From assembly GCA_017520105.1 (NCBI GenBank), contig JAFWRL010000130.1, positions 1 through 13,170 of the forward strand: 13,170 nt of DNA. Reading direction: 5' to 3'. The notes under the pieces were generated by a model. The model was given only the letters and a program-made list of their open reading frames with translations, searched no databases and was not told where the DNA came from. The position numbers and the translations under genes were made by a program. The stretch comes from Fibrobacter sp. (GTDB taxonomy: Bacteria > Fibrobacterota > Fibrobacteria > Fibrobacterales > Fibrobacteraceae). Shown piece after piece: positions 1-7,013 of this stretch. Each line of letters opens with the position of its first letter. Position 1 is the first letter of the stretch.

Positions 1-2
1 AA

Positions 3-194
3 GAACAGGGCATGACGACGATTGACGCTGAAGTCCCGCTTTCCGAAATGTTCGGTTACGCTACGGACCTCCGCTCCATGACTCAGGGTAAGGCAGAATT
101 CACGATGGAATTCTGCAAGTACCTCCCGGTTCCGAAGAACATCCAGGAAGAACTCATCAAGAAGTACGGCGACAAGGCCAAGGCTAGAGCTTAG
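3..194 (+). CDS. fusA: Elongation factor G, C-terminal fragment (5' end outside window)
   Basis: Only the last 63 codons are present. They match domain V of the translocation GTPase EF-G: the stretch [14 protein letters not shown] followed by MTQGKAEF is the hallmark of this C-terminal domain, and the end (VPKNIQEEL...) is in the usual place. EF-G moves tRNA and mRNA on the ribosome after peptide bond formation and helps split ribosomes for recycling. The reading frame is open to the left window edge, so the fragment is truncated by the window and not by mutation. The gene stops at TAG (192-194) and is followed by a strong intrinsic terminator, so it is the last gene of its transcription unit. 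Which EF-G paralog this is cannot be told from domain V alone. Confidence 0.95.
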   Translation, partial: EQGMTTIDAEVPLSEMFGYATDLRSMTQGKAEFTMEFCKYLPVPKNIQEELIKKYGDKAKARA

Positions 195-221
195 TTTTAA
201 GCCCAAACTTCTCGAAAGTTT

Positions 222-256
222 AAAAGGTCTGCAACGCAAGTTGCAGACCTTTTTTA
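222..256 (+). terminator. Intrinsic terminator after fusA
   Basis: The arms AGGTCTGCAAC (225-235) and GTTGCAGACCT (240-250) form a perfect 11-bp stem with a GCAA tetraloop. The second arm runs into six T residues (250-255), and A residues precede the stem. It lies 28 nt after the fusA stop codon, as expected for the operon's end. The A-rich 5' flank might also let it work on the minus strand, ending any transcript that comes through from the candidate small RNA. Confidence 0.93.
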
Positions 257-291
257 TTCACGACACAAAGCACACACACAGGTTTATTCTT

Positions 292-328
292 AAAGAAAGG
301 GCCCCGCGAACAGTAGGCCGCGGAGTCC
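292..328 (-). terminator. Terminator-like hairpin of the candidate small RNA
   Basis: Read on the minus strand, GGACTCCGCG (328-319) pairs with CGCGGGGCCC (308-299) around a 10-nt loop, with one A-C mismatch and one G-U pair. TTTCTTT follows immediately. On the plus strand the hairpin is followed by mixed sequence, so it works only in the minus direction. Confidence 0.6.
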
Positions 329-410
329 TTGAAAGTTCGTAACACTAGTAAGTTCTACTCCACGATTCGATTCGGCTTCCCGTCTCAGAACCAGAATTTA
401 CTGGTATCAC
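292..410 (-). ncRNA. Candidate small non-coding RNA, about 118 nt
   Basis: The minus strand carries a sigma70-like promoter (-35 TTCGCA, 16-nt spacer, -10 TATATT; 417-444), a stretch with no open frame, and then a terminator-like hairpin at 292-328. The predicted transcript starts near 410. It would begin with a small hairpin (ACCAG and CTGGT around a 6-nt loop, 390-405), contain a short CGG-GAAG-CCG hairpin (373-382), and end in the GC-rich hairpin plus U-rich tail. It has no reading frame of useful length and no downstream minus-strand gene, because fusA is convergent. It is therefore more likely a free-standing sRNA than a leader or riboswitch. I do not recognise it as tmRNA, 6S, SRP or RNase P RNA. 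The call rests only on promoter, terminator and lack of a gene. Confidence 0.45.
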
Positions 411-416
411 AAGAAT

Positions 417-444
417 AATATAGCGCACAAATTGCCAGTGCGAA
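417..444 (-). promoter_or_regulatory. Promoter of the candidate small RNA, with an inverted repeat in the spacer
   Basis: On the minus strand the -35 is TTCGCA (444-439) and the -10 is TATATT (422-417), separated by 16 nt, which places the start near 410. An inverted repeat, CGCAC (424-428) and GTGCG (438-442) with a 9-nt gap, covers the spacer and part of the -35. A bound repressor could block the promoter there. The operator role is inference. Confidence 0.45.
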
Positions 445-467
445 CAAAATTTTTTAAAGTTAAAATT

Positions 468-512
468 CCCAAAAAGAACATTCCAATGTGGAATAGGTGC
501 GCCTGGGGCGCA
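468..512 (-). terminator. Weak terminator region after mazG (two small perfect hairpins)
   Basis: Downstream of the mazG stop the minus strand has two perfect 6-bp hairpins with 3-nt loops: TGCGCC/GGCGCA (498-512), then ATTCCA/TGGAAT (480-494). The second is followed by GTTCTTTTT. The stems are short, so termination may be leaky. They lie between mazG and the small-RNA promoter and could insulate it. Confidence 0.4.
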
Positions 513-531
513 GTTTCTAGTAACTAGTAAC

Positions 532-1335
532 TCAAAACTCAGAACTCAATTTTGCTTGTTTCCAAAGCTTTTGCAGGCCCTCCAGGCCCACATCCTTGAT
601 ATCCAAGCCCTGTTCCTTGACGAGGCGTTCTACCTCACGGAAACGCTTTTCGAACTTGTTATTAGCGCGTTGCAGAGCAATGTTGGCGTTAAAACCGCAA
701 TGGCGTGCCACATTCACCAAGCTGAACATGATGTCGCCAAATTCATCTTCAAGGCGGTCAACGTTCGCATTTTCGGGAGTGACCTTTTCCATTTCACTCC
801 TGAACTCCGCAAATTCCTCTTGCACCTTGTCAAAGACAGGCCCCGCCTCGCCCCAGTCAAAACCGACTTTCGCGACCCTGCGGATAATATCCTGCGAGCG
901 GGCAAGCGTTGGCATGCTCTTGCTCACTTTGTCCATAATGGACTCGCCCGCGTGCTTTAAGTTGTTCTTCTCTTGTGCCTTGATGCGCTCCCAACGGCGG
1001 CTAACCTCATTGGCGTTATCAACTTGTGCATCGCCAAACACATGCGGATGCCTGCGCACCATTTTTTCGCAAAGTCCCTGAATCACGTCATCAACGGAAA
1101 AATCGCCCTGTTCCTTGCACACTTGCGAATGGAAAATCACCTGGAACAATACATCGCCGAGTTCCTCGCACATGTGCTCCTTGTCGCCATCCTGCGCGGC
1201 ATCGATAAACTCGCAGCTTTCCTCGACCAAATACGGCAACAGCGAATGCGTGTCCTGCTTGCGGTCCCACGGGCAGCCGTTCTCCGAGCGCAGACGCGCC
1301 ATAATATCAACAAGGTCATTAAACGTGTATTTCAT
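532..1335 (-). CDS. mazG: MazG family nucleoside triphosphate pyrophosphohydrolase
   Basis: This cytosolic all-alpha NTP pyrophosphatase hydrolyses NTPs or dNTPs to NMP plus pyrophosphate. It is a house-cleaning enzyme and, in E. coli, lowers (p)ppGpp-linked stress signalling. The 267 residues contain the full two-domain arrangement. The N-terminal domain has NGCPWDRKQ (19-27), YLVEESCEF with E38/E39/E42, and EELGDVLFQV with E58/D61. The C-terminal domain has VQEEFAEF (171-178) and EDEFGDIMFSLVN with E198/D201. Length and layout match E. coli MazG (263 residues). I chose the ATG at 1335 because MKYTFNDL aligns with the family N-terminus; a TTG 16 codons upstream would add an unrelated extension. 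There is no clear Shine-Dalgarno. The last codons (LSSEF, stop) fall in a low-complexity GAGTTCTGAGTTTTGAG repeat. It is divergent from dprA. Confidence 0.95.
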   Translation of the reverse strand: MKYTFNDLVDIMARLRSENGCPWDRKQDTHSLLPYLVEESCEFIDAAQDGDKEHMCEELGDVLFQVIFHSQVCKEQGDFSVDDVIQGLCEKMVRRHPHVFGDAQVDNANEVSRRWERIKAQEKNNLKHAGESIMDKVSKSMPTLARSQDIIRRVAKVGFDWGEAGPVFDKVQEEFAEFRSEMEKVTPENANVDRLEDEFGDIMFSLVNVARHCGFNANIALQRANNKFEKRFREVERLVKEQGLDIKDVGLEGLQKLWKQAKLSSEF

Positions 1336-1366
1336 GCGATAAAAGATAGAAAGTAATTGTCCCCAC

Positions 1367-1395
1367 TTGTTTTTGTACAACAAATTCAGTATATT
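1367..1395 (+). promoter_or_regulatory. Promoter of dprA / ftsB-like operon
   Basis: TTGTTT (1367-1372), a 17-nt spacer and TATATT (1390-1395) form a good sigma70-type promoter. The start is predicted near 1402, giving an AT-rich 5' untranslated region of about 115 nt. The spacer contains the 8-bp palindrome TTGTACAA (1373-1380). The promoter lies in the mazG-dprA divergent gap. No equally good mazG promoter was found on the other strand. Confidence 0.6.
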
Positions 1396-1516
1396 AGTTA
1401 TACCATTTATTAAATCGTTAATTTTATCGTTTCTTATATCCGTTCATTTTATTCTCACAAAATACCACAGCCAACAAAATATCCGGGCCAGCTATTTAAA
1501 TCATACACAGACATTT

Positions 1517-2413
1517 ATGGAAACGAAAAATTATAACGAATCCTATCGCGAACTCGCCCCCGAAAATTATCCCCTAAAATTAAACCAATCCAAGTACCGT
1601 CCCAAGCAACTTTTTTGCAAAGGGACACTCCCCTCTGCCGATAAAATCGGTATCGCAATGGTCGGTACGCGCCGTCCATCTGCATCCGCCGAAGAACTCT
1701 GCCGGAGACTAGCATCATCGCTCATAGGAACAAACGCGGTCATCATTTCGGGACTTGCGCAAGGCATCGACAGCTACTGCCACCGCGCAGCGCTCGATGT
1801 AGGCATTCCGACCCTAGCGGTTCTAGCGCAAGGTCTAGGCTGCAAAATCGATGGCGAACGCGCTGTACTTGCCGAGCGGATTCTCGACGCTGGAGGCGCC
1901 CTTCTAAGCGAATACGAAGGCAATACGCCCGCGTACAAGGGGAATTTCATTGCCAGGAACCGCATCATCAGTGGGCTCAGCCAATCGACACTCGTGGTGC
2001 AAAGTCGCCAAAAAGGTGGAGCCCTTCTCACAGCGCAATTCTGCATCGAAGAAGGCAAACAACTCCTCGCCTGCCCCGGGAACTTTGACTGCGAAATCTA
2101 CAGCGGAACAAACGCGCTACTCGACAGCGGACGAGCAAAGCCCGTATTCGTCCCCGAAAGCCTGCGCTCGGCAGCGGGGCTCCCCGTCCTCGACGGAGCA
2201 AGCGTCGAGCAGCTCACATTGTGCGGAATATCACTCTCCGATGGAGCCCAAAAAGTTTTCAAGCGTTTTAACGGTTTCCGCAAAACTTTTTCGGAACTTC
2301 AGCAAGATTTGGAGTTTAAAGCTCCGGAACTTTTAGCTATATTGACGGAGCTAGAAATATCTGGTCTAGTTACGTCAAAGGACAACTTCCAATTCTATTT
2401 CAACGGAGCATAG
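1517..2413 (+). CDS. dprA: DNA-processing protein DprA/Smf
   Basis: DprA binds incoming single-stranded DNA in the cytosol during transformation and loads RecA on it. The Rossmann-like core is clear: MVGTRRPS (48-55), SGLAQGID (78-85), GLGC (106-109), SEYE (131-134), NFIARNRIISGLS (143-155), KGGALLTA (166-173, usually SGAL) and ACPGNF followed by SGTNAL (185-201). The C-terminal 70 residues (about 229-298) look like the winged-helix module found at the end of many DprA proteins. At 298 residues it is short because there is almost no N-terminal SAM/HhH domain. I start at the ATG at 1517; the frame is open further upstream to a TTG at 1367, but that region is untranslated-looking AT-rich sequence. 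The gene runs directly into the FtsB-like gene. Confidence 0.93.
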   Translation: METKNYNESYRELAPENYPLKLNQSKYRPKQLFCKGTLPSADKIGIAMVGTRRPSASAEELCRRLASSLIGTNAVIISGLAQGIDSYCHRAALDVGIPTLAVLAQGLGCKIDGERAVLAERILDAGGALLSEYEGNTPAYKGNFIARNRIISGLSQSTLVVQSRQKGGALLTAQFCIEEGKQLLACPGNFDCEIYSGTNALLDSGRAKPVFVPESLRSAAGLPVLDGASVEQLTLCGISLSDGAQKVFKRFNGFRKTFSELQQDLEFKAPELLAILTELEISGLVTSKDNFQFYFNGA

Positions 2414-2417
2414 CTAG

Positions 2418-2696
2418 TTGCGCATACGTTTTCTTATTGGAATAGCCACCTTGATTGCATTCGCATTCCTGGTGTTCCAGTTGTTGTTCGGTAAGAACAG
2501 CATTCCAGAGCAACGTAGAATTGCAAAAGAAATAGAACTCTACCAAGAACAGATCGATTCGCTGAACAAGGTTATCGAAACGCGCAACGAGCTCATCCAA
2601 AAATTGAAGACGGATTCCCTCTACAAAGAAGAAATTCTCCGCACCCGTTACGGCATGAGCCGTGAAGACGAGAAAGTATTCCAGCTGGTGAAGTGA
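2418..2696 (+). CDS. FtsB/DivIC-like septum formation initiator
   Basis: This 92-residue bitopic membrane protein has a short basic N-terminus, one membrane span (about 4-24) and a coiled coil (about 30-66) whose pattern is QEQIDSLNKVIETRNELIQ. It ends in a conserved-looking tail, EEILRTRYGMSREDE, which resembles the EE-AR-LGM-GE motif of FtsB/DivIC. In that family the protein joins FtsL and FtsQ (DivIB) at mid-cell and activates septal peptidoglycan synthesis. The start is an unusual TTG at 2418, supported by GGAG (2405-2408) inside the end of dprA, 9 nt upstream. The gene begins 4 nt after the dprA stop, so the two are probably cotranscribed and translationally coupled. FtsB and DivIC cannot be distinguished here. 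Confidence 0.82.
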   Translation: MRIRFLIGIATLIAFAFLVFQLLFGKNSIPEQRRIAKEIELYQEQIDSLNKVIETRNELIQKLKTDSLYKEEILRTRYGMSREDEKVFQLVK

Positions 2697-2700
2697 TGAT

Positions 2701-2796
2701 TAGTAGGAAGTAGTCGGTAGGAAGTAGGAAGTTTTTATAATCGCGGCAAAGCCGCCTAACTATTCCTGCCTACTGTCTACAGCCTACTGCTAACTG
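2701..2796. repeat. Long imperfect inverted repeat between convergent genes (AGTAGG family)
   Basis: Left arm 2701-2728 is built from AGTAGG/GTAGG units, and right arm 2769-2796 contains their complements (CCTACT, CTAC, CCTAC). Aligned as a hairpin the arms pair over about 27 positions with interspersed mismatches and G-U pairs. A perfect small hairpin GCGGC-AAA-GCCGC (2743-2755) sits at the tip. Neither strand has a proper U-tract after the tip hairpin. It fills the gap between the FtsB-like gene and the RND transporter and may act as a bidirectional terminator or mRNA 3'-end stabiliser. A related sequence is present at 6951-6979. Confidence 0.7.
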
Positions 2797-2797
2797 C

Positions 2798-5700
2798 TTA
2801 CGCCATTTTGCTAGCGTCGGTGCTGGTGCATTCGACTTTACCGGCAAAGAAACTGTATGCGGCAGGCACAATGAATAGCGACATGAACGTCGCGAACGTA
2901 AGGCCACCAGCAATTGCAATGCCCATCGCAATACGGCTAGGCGTGCCGGTCATGATGAGCGGCACGGCGCCCAATACCGTCGAAAGGCTCGTCATGAGGA
3001 TTGGGCGGAAGCGGCGTTCCGCCGCTTGCCTCGCCGCCTCAAGCTTGCCGCAACCCGTATTTTCCGCAATCTGGTTTGCAAATTCCACAATCAAGATACC
3101 GTTCTTCGTCACAAGCGCAATCAACAGAATCAGTGCGATTTCGCTAAAGATGTTGAGCGTCTGCCCCGTAACGAACAAGCTCACAAGCGCACCCGAAAGC
3201 GCAAGCGGCACCGTAAAGAAAATCACGAACGGTGCACGGAAACTTTCAAACTGCCCCGCAAGCACCAAGAACACAAGCGCAAGCGCAAGCAAGAACACCA
3301 CATACAAGCCAGAAGAACTTTCCTCGAATTCCTTGGAAGAACCGCTCAAAGTCGTACTCACGCTCGGGTAATCCTTCAAAAGTTTTTTCGCAATGCGGCG
3401 CATTTCTTCCACACCATCGCCAATCGTCTTGCCCGGCACAAGGCCCGCCTGGATTGTCGCAGCGCTAAAGCGGTTGTATCGAGGAAGCGACGGTGATGCG
3501 GACTGTTCCTTGTACGTAATAAAGTTATCCAAGCTCACCAATTCGCCCTTGCCGTTCTTGACCGTGAGCATCGAAAGATTTTCCGGCGTATCGCGGTACT
3601 GGTAACCGACAGCGCCAATGATATCGTACTGGCGTCCGTCATTATAGTAATCGCCATACGTTTGGTCGCTAATTGCAAGCTGCACCGCCTGCGCAATATC
3701 ATTCACCGAGACGCCCTCTTCGTTCGCCTTGTCGCGCAAAATTTCGATGTGGAGTTCCGGTTTGGTAAAGCGCAAGTTACTGTTCACCACGCTGAACACT
3801 GGACTCTTGCTTGCCGCTTCTTCGAATTTCGGCACTAGGTTGCGCAACACTTCGATATTCGGGGCTTGCAGCACGAACTGCACAGGCAATCCGCCACGCT
3901 GCGTACTGATGCTCTGCGGTTCAAACACCATCACGCGCAAATCCGGATATTCATTTCCGAGCACCTGGATTGCACGGGCAATTTCGCTCTGCGGACGGCG
4001 CGCTTTCTTATCGTCGTTCAAGAAAAGTCTCATTCTAGAGTTGCCCGCATTCCACGCACCGGCCTGGAATTCCGTGTATTCGTTTGTGTCGAGAATAGAA
4101 ATCACCTCGTCAGCAAACTCGTCCGCCATGCGTTTCGTTCTTGCAAGGTTCACGCCTTCAGGCATGCTCATGTTCACCATCACGGCATTCGCATCTTCGG
4201 TAGGCGCCATTTCGCTACTCATGTTGTTGAAGCAATAATACGCAGCAAAGAACAGTGCAGCCACAATCGGGAACAACAGCAAGCGCATTCTGAGGAAGGC
4301 CCCCAGCAATCGCGAATAGAAAGCATTAAGCCAATCGAAGAACGGTTCCGTAACCCGGAAAAACCAACCCTGTTTCTGGCGCTTTAAAAACTTAGAACAA
4401 AGCATCGGCGAAAGCGTAAGTGCACACAAAGTCGAAAGGAACACCGTTCCAATCATCACCGCCACAAATTCGCGGAACAAAAGACCCGTCGTACCGCCAA
4501 GCGCAAGCACAGGTACAAAAACTGCCATCAGCACGACAGAAGTCGCAATCACGGCAAAAAAGATTTCGTTCGTCCCGGCAATCGCGGCCTGCTTGGGCGT
4601 CATGCCACCTTCAATCTTGTGGTAAATGTTTTCCACAATCACAATGGCGTCATCGACCACCAAGCCAATCGCAAGAACCATCGCCAACAACGTAAGCACG
4701 TTGATACTGAACCCGCAGAGGTAAAGCACAAAGAAGCTACCGATAACGGACACCGGCACCACGACCATCGGGATAAACGTCGTGCGACCTTCACGCAAGA
4801 ATGCAAAGATAATCGCAATCACGAGCACAAACGCGATAAAGATGGTCTCCACCACTTCCTTGATGGAGGCGCGGATATTAATAGAAGTATCACGACCGTA
4901 AAGCAATTCGACGTCTTTAGGAATTTCACGTCGGATATCCTCGACGCGCTTGTAGAATTCGTTTGCAATTTCAACGTGGTTGCTGCCCGGCTGCGCCATG
5001 AGCGCAAGCGTAATCGAGTTTTTGCCGTTGCGTCTAAAACCCGTACGCGTATCTTTCGGTTCGTAATGGATATCCGCCACATCAGAAATACGAATGACAT
5101 TTCCATCGGCAGCCGTCTTTACGGCAATGTTGCCAAACGATTTCGGATCGATAATTCGACCAAGCGTACGAATCGAAAGAGTCGTTTCTGTTCCTTCAAT
5201 AGAACCGGAAGGGAGTTCGAGGTTGCCCTGTTTCAAAGCAGCCGCCATTTGCGCACCCGAGACACCGAGAGCCTGCATACGCACAGGATCTATCCACAAG
5301 CGCACCACCGGACGCTTTTCGCCCCAAATAGCCACTTCCGAAACGCCGTTAATCGTCTGTAAGCGTTCCTTCACGTGGTTGTTCGCAATCTCAGAAACTT
5401 CCATCGGGTCCAGTTTGTCACTCACGAGACTCACCATCAAAATCGGGTCGTTGTCGCTGTCGGACTTATAGACCGTCGGTTCATCGACGTCATCGGGCAA
5501 ACGACGACGCACACGGCTCACGCGGTCACGGATTTCGTTTGCAGCGGCTTCAAGGTCCATGCCCGTCTCAAACTCGATGCTGATGTAAGAGAAACCGTCA
5601 CGGCTAGTCGAAGTAAGCGCCTTGATGCCAGACGCGCTGTTGATGGAGGCTTCCAAAATTTCGGTGACTTCCGCTTCGACCACGGCAGCGTTTGCACCGG

Positions 5701-5854
5701 GATAAGACGTGCGCACCTGGATAAGCGGGTAATCCACGTTCGGGTATTCGCGAATGCCCAAAGAGCTGAGTCCAAAGAGTCCGAGCAAAACAATGACAAG
5801 CGCCATCACGGTCATGAGCACCGGACGGCGAACGGAGAGCTGGCTAACGCTCAT
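2798..5854 (-). CDS. RND family efflux transporter permease (HAE1/AcrB type)
   Basis: This inner-membrane proton-driven pump exports drugs or other amphiphiles through a tripartite complex. The 1018 residues follow the AcrB plan. TM1 is near 11-33. A periplasmic porter loop (about 34-330) is followed by TM2-6. TM4 carries NVLTLLAMVLAIGLVVDDAIVIVEN with the proton-relay pair D401/D402. A second periplasmic loop (about 545-845) is followed by TM8-12. TM10 has LVTKNGILIVEFANQ with K917, and R950 begins RPILMTS; these match the AcrB relay residues K940 and R971. AcrB is 1049 residues, so the protein is full length. The ATG at 5854 shares one base with the stop of the upstream adaptor gene (TAATG), and GAGGTGGAG lies just before it. 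No TolC-like gene is present. Substrates cannot be predicted. Confidence 0.95.
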   Translation of the reverse strand: MSVSQLSVRRPVLMTVMALVIVLLGLFGLSSLGIREYPNVDYPLIQVRTSYPGANAAVVEAEVTEILEASINSASGIKALTSTSRDGFSYISIEFETGMDLEAAANEIRDRVSRVRRRLPDDVDEPTVYKSDSDNDPILMVSLVSDKLDPMEVSEIANNHVKERLQTINGVSEVAIWGEKRPVVRLWIDPVRMQALGVSGAQMAAALKQGNLELPSGSIEGTETTLSIRTLGRIIDPKSFGNIAVKTAADGNVIRISDVADIHYEPKDTRTGFRRNGKNSITLALMAQPGSNHVEIANEFYKRVEDIRREIPKDVELLYGRDTSINIRASIKEVVETIFIAFVLVIAIIFAFLREGRTTFIPMVVVPVSVIGSFFVLYLCGFSINVLTLLAMVLAIGLVVDDAIVIVENIYHKIEGGMTPKQAAIAGTNEIFFAVIATSVVLMAVFVPVLALGGTTGLLFREFVAVMIGTVFLSTLCALTLSPMLCSKFLKRQKQGWFFRVTEPFFDWLNAFYSRLLGAFLRMRLLLFPIVAALFFAAYYCFNNMSSEMAPTEDANAVMVNMSMPEGVNLARTKRMADEFADEVISILDTNEYTEFQAGAWNAGNSRMRLFLNDDKKARRPQSEIARAIQVLGNEYPDLRVMVFEPQSISTQRGGLPVQFVLQAPNIEVLRNLVPKFEEAASKSPVFSVVNSNLRFTKPELHIEILRDKANEEGVSVNDIAQAVQLAISDQTYGDYYNDGRQYDIIGAVGYQYRDTPENLSMLTVKNGKGELVSLDNFITYKEQSASPSLPRYNRFSAATIQAGLVPGKTIGDGVEEMRRIAKKLLKDYPSVSTTLSGSSKEFEESSSGLYVVFLLALALVFLVLAGQFESFRAPFVIFFTVPLALSGALVSLFVTGQTLNIFSEIALILLIALVTKNGILIVEFANQIAENTGCGKLEAARQAAERRFRPILMTSLSTVLGAVPLIMTGTPSRIAMGIAIAGGLTFATFMSLFIVPAAYSFFAGKVECTSTDASKMA

Positions 5855-6948
5855 TACTCCACCTCGTAATTGATAGAGTGACGGAGTCCCTTAATCTTCA
5901 CATCGGCACCCGGACGAAGACTCACGATTCCAGAAACAATAACCGTATCGCCCACGTCAAGGCCCGAAAGCACTTGCACAGACATCGGCGTGCGAAGTCC
6001 CGTCGTCACGTGCTTAATCTTGGCCTTGCCACCTTGACTCACAAACACATAAGCCCCTTCCCTGTCGAGAATCATCGCCTCAGAAGGAATGGTAAAGCTC
6101 TGTATATTGCTGGATTGCATGGCCACATTCACGCTCACGAAGCTACCGGCAATCAGTTCGCCCTTCGAATTATCGACATCCACCATCACGCGGCGGGTGC
6201 GACTGCTTTCAGAAATCACGGCGTCCAATGCAGACACGACACCGTCCTTTTCGACGTTGCGTTCGGAATCCTTGAGAGAAATCTTGTCGCCAACCTTGAT
6301 GACGGATGCATAACGCTGCGGGAGCGCAAACTTCGCCTTGAGACGATCGACTTCGCTGAGTTCCGCAATCGGCGTACCCGAGTTGAGCCAGGCCCCCACA
6401 GACACATCCACAAAACCAAGTTTACCGCTAAACGGTGCACGGACTTCGGTCTTTGTTAGCTGAGCACGAATGAGTTCGACACTTGCCTGTGCAGACTTGA
6501 GCGAAGCTTCGGCCACTTCCAAGTCCTGCTTTGTAGCCCCGTTCTTTTCATATAGACCGCGCACACGCTGTTCCTTCTGTTCGGCAAGCATCTTGTTCGA
6601 TTCCGCCTGCTTGAGCTGTGCACGGAGTTCGGAATCGTCAATTTTAGCAAGGAGAGTTCCCTTCTTTACAATAGCGCCATCTTTCGCCGTAAGGCTCACC
6701 AAACGGCCAGAAGTCGCCGCCGAAAGCGAAACACTGTTCTTAGGGACAAGCGTCGCCATCGTCTGGAAAACCTTCCCCTGCGAACTGAGCTCAGCCACGT
6801 AACCCTCAACATTCAGAATGCGCTGGGCACCACCCTTTTTACCGCCAGGCCCATTGCCACCGGGAGCAGAGCCCTTAGCGGAATCGTCTTTACCGCCGCA
6901 AGCGATGAGAAGGAGTGAAGAGAGAGCAATTAAAAGAAGGTGTTTCAT
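5854..6948 (-). CDS. RND efflux periplasmic adaptor lipoprotein (HlyD/AcrA-like MFP)
   Basis: This adaptor links the inner-membrane RND pump to an outer-membrane channel. It begins with a lipoprotein signal peptide (MKHLLLIALSSLLLIAC, lipobox Cys17), then a Gly/Lys/Asp-rich tether to about residue 41. The MFP fold follows: first biotinyl-lipoyl half (about 68-104, SGRLVSL...GAIVKKGTLLAKID), alpha-helical hairpin (105-168), second lipoyl half (169-198, VRAPFSGKLGF...VGAWLNSGTPIAEL), beta-barrel (about 200-290), and membrane-proximal domain to the end. Its 364 residues are typical. It is the first gene of the operon and overlaps the transporter start by one base. No clear Shine-Dalgarno precedes the ATG, and its leader contains an AGTAGG-family repeat. 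The partner outer-membrane channel must be encoded elsewhere. Confidence 0.94.
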   Translation of the reverse strand: MKHLLLIALSSLLLIACGGKDDSAKGSAPGGNGPGGKKGGAQRILNVEGYVAELSSQGKVFQTMATLVPKNSVSLSAATSGRLVSLTAKDGAIVKKGTLLAKIDDSELRAQLKQAESNKMLAEQKEQRVRGLYEKNGATKQDLEVAEASLKSAQASVELIRAQLTKTEVRAPFSGKLGFVDVSVGAWLNSGTPIAELSEVDRLKAKFALPQRYASVIKVGDKISLKDSERNVEKDGVVSALDAVISESSRTRRVMVDVDNSKGELIAGSFVSVNVAMQSSNIQSFTIPSEAMILDREGAYVFVSQGGKAKIKHVTTGLRTPMSVQVLSGLDVGDTVIVSGIVSLRPGADVKIKGLRHSINYEVE

Positions 6949-6950
6949 AA

Positions 6951-6979
6951 GCAGTTAAAAGTAGGAAGTAGGCAGTTAG
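6951..6979. repeat. Short repeat related to the 2701-2796 element
   Basis: On the plus strand this reads AGCAGTTAAAAGTAGG, then AAGTAGGCAGTTAG. It shares AAGTAGG units with the left arm of the 2701-2796 palindrome, and the order AAGCAGTTA before GTAGG with the complement of its right arm. It lies directly upstream of the adaptor ATG, inside the 5' leader, so it could affect translation of the pump operon. Calling it the same repeat family is inference. Confidence 0.5.
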
Positions 6980-7013
6980 AAATAAGATGTTGGTAGTTGT
7001 TTGGTTTTATTCC

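Noticed and set aside
292..410. tRNA, tmRNA or riboswitch in the fusA-mazG gap
   Set aside because: No cloverleaf, CCA end or tmRNA tag frame is visible, and no gene lies downstream on the minus strand for a riboswitch to control.
556..1356. Plus-strand open frames opposite mazG
   Set aside because: mazG is supported by complete catalytic motifs; the opposite frames show no domain and no promoter.
1336..1383. Upstream TTG start for mazG adding 16 residues
   Set aside because: The family N-terminus begins at MKYTFNDL; the extension has no family match and would overlap the dprA promoter.
1367..1516. N-terminal extension of DprA from a TTG start
   Set aside because: The region is AT-rich, contains the promoter and predicted start, and would encode a hydrophobic leader not seen in cytosolic DprA.
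4619..5869. Long plus-strand open frames opposite the RND transporter
   Set aside because: They are His/Arg-rich shadows of the GC-rich transporter gene, with no ribosome binding sites and no family motifs.
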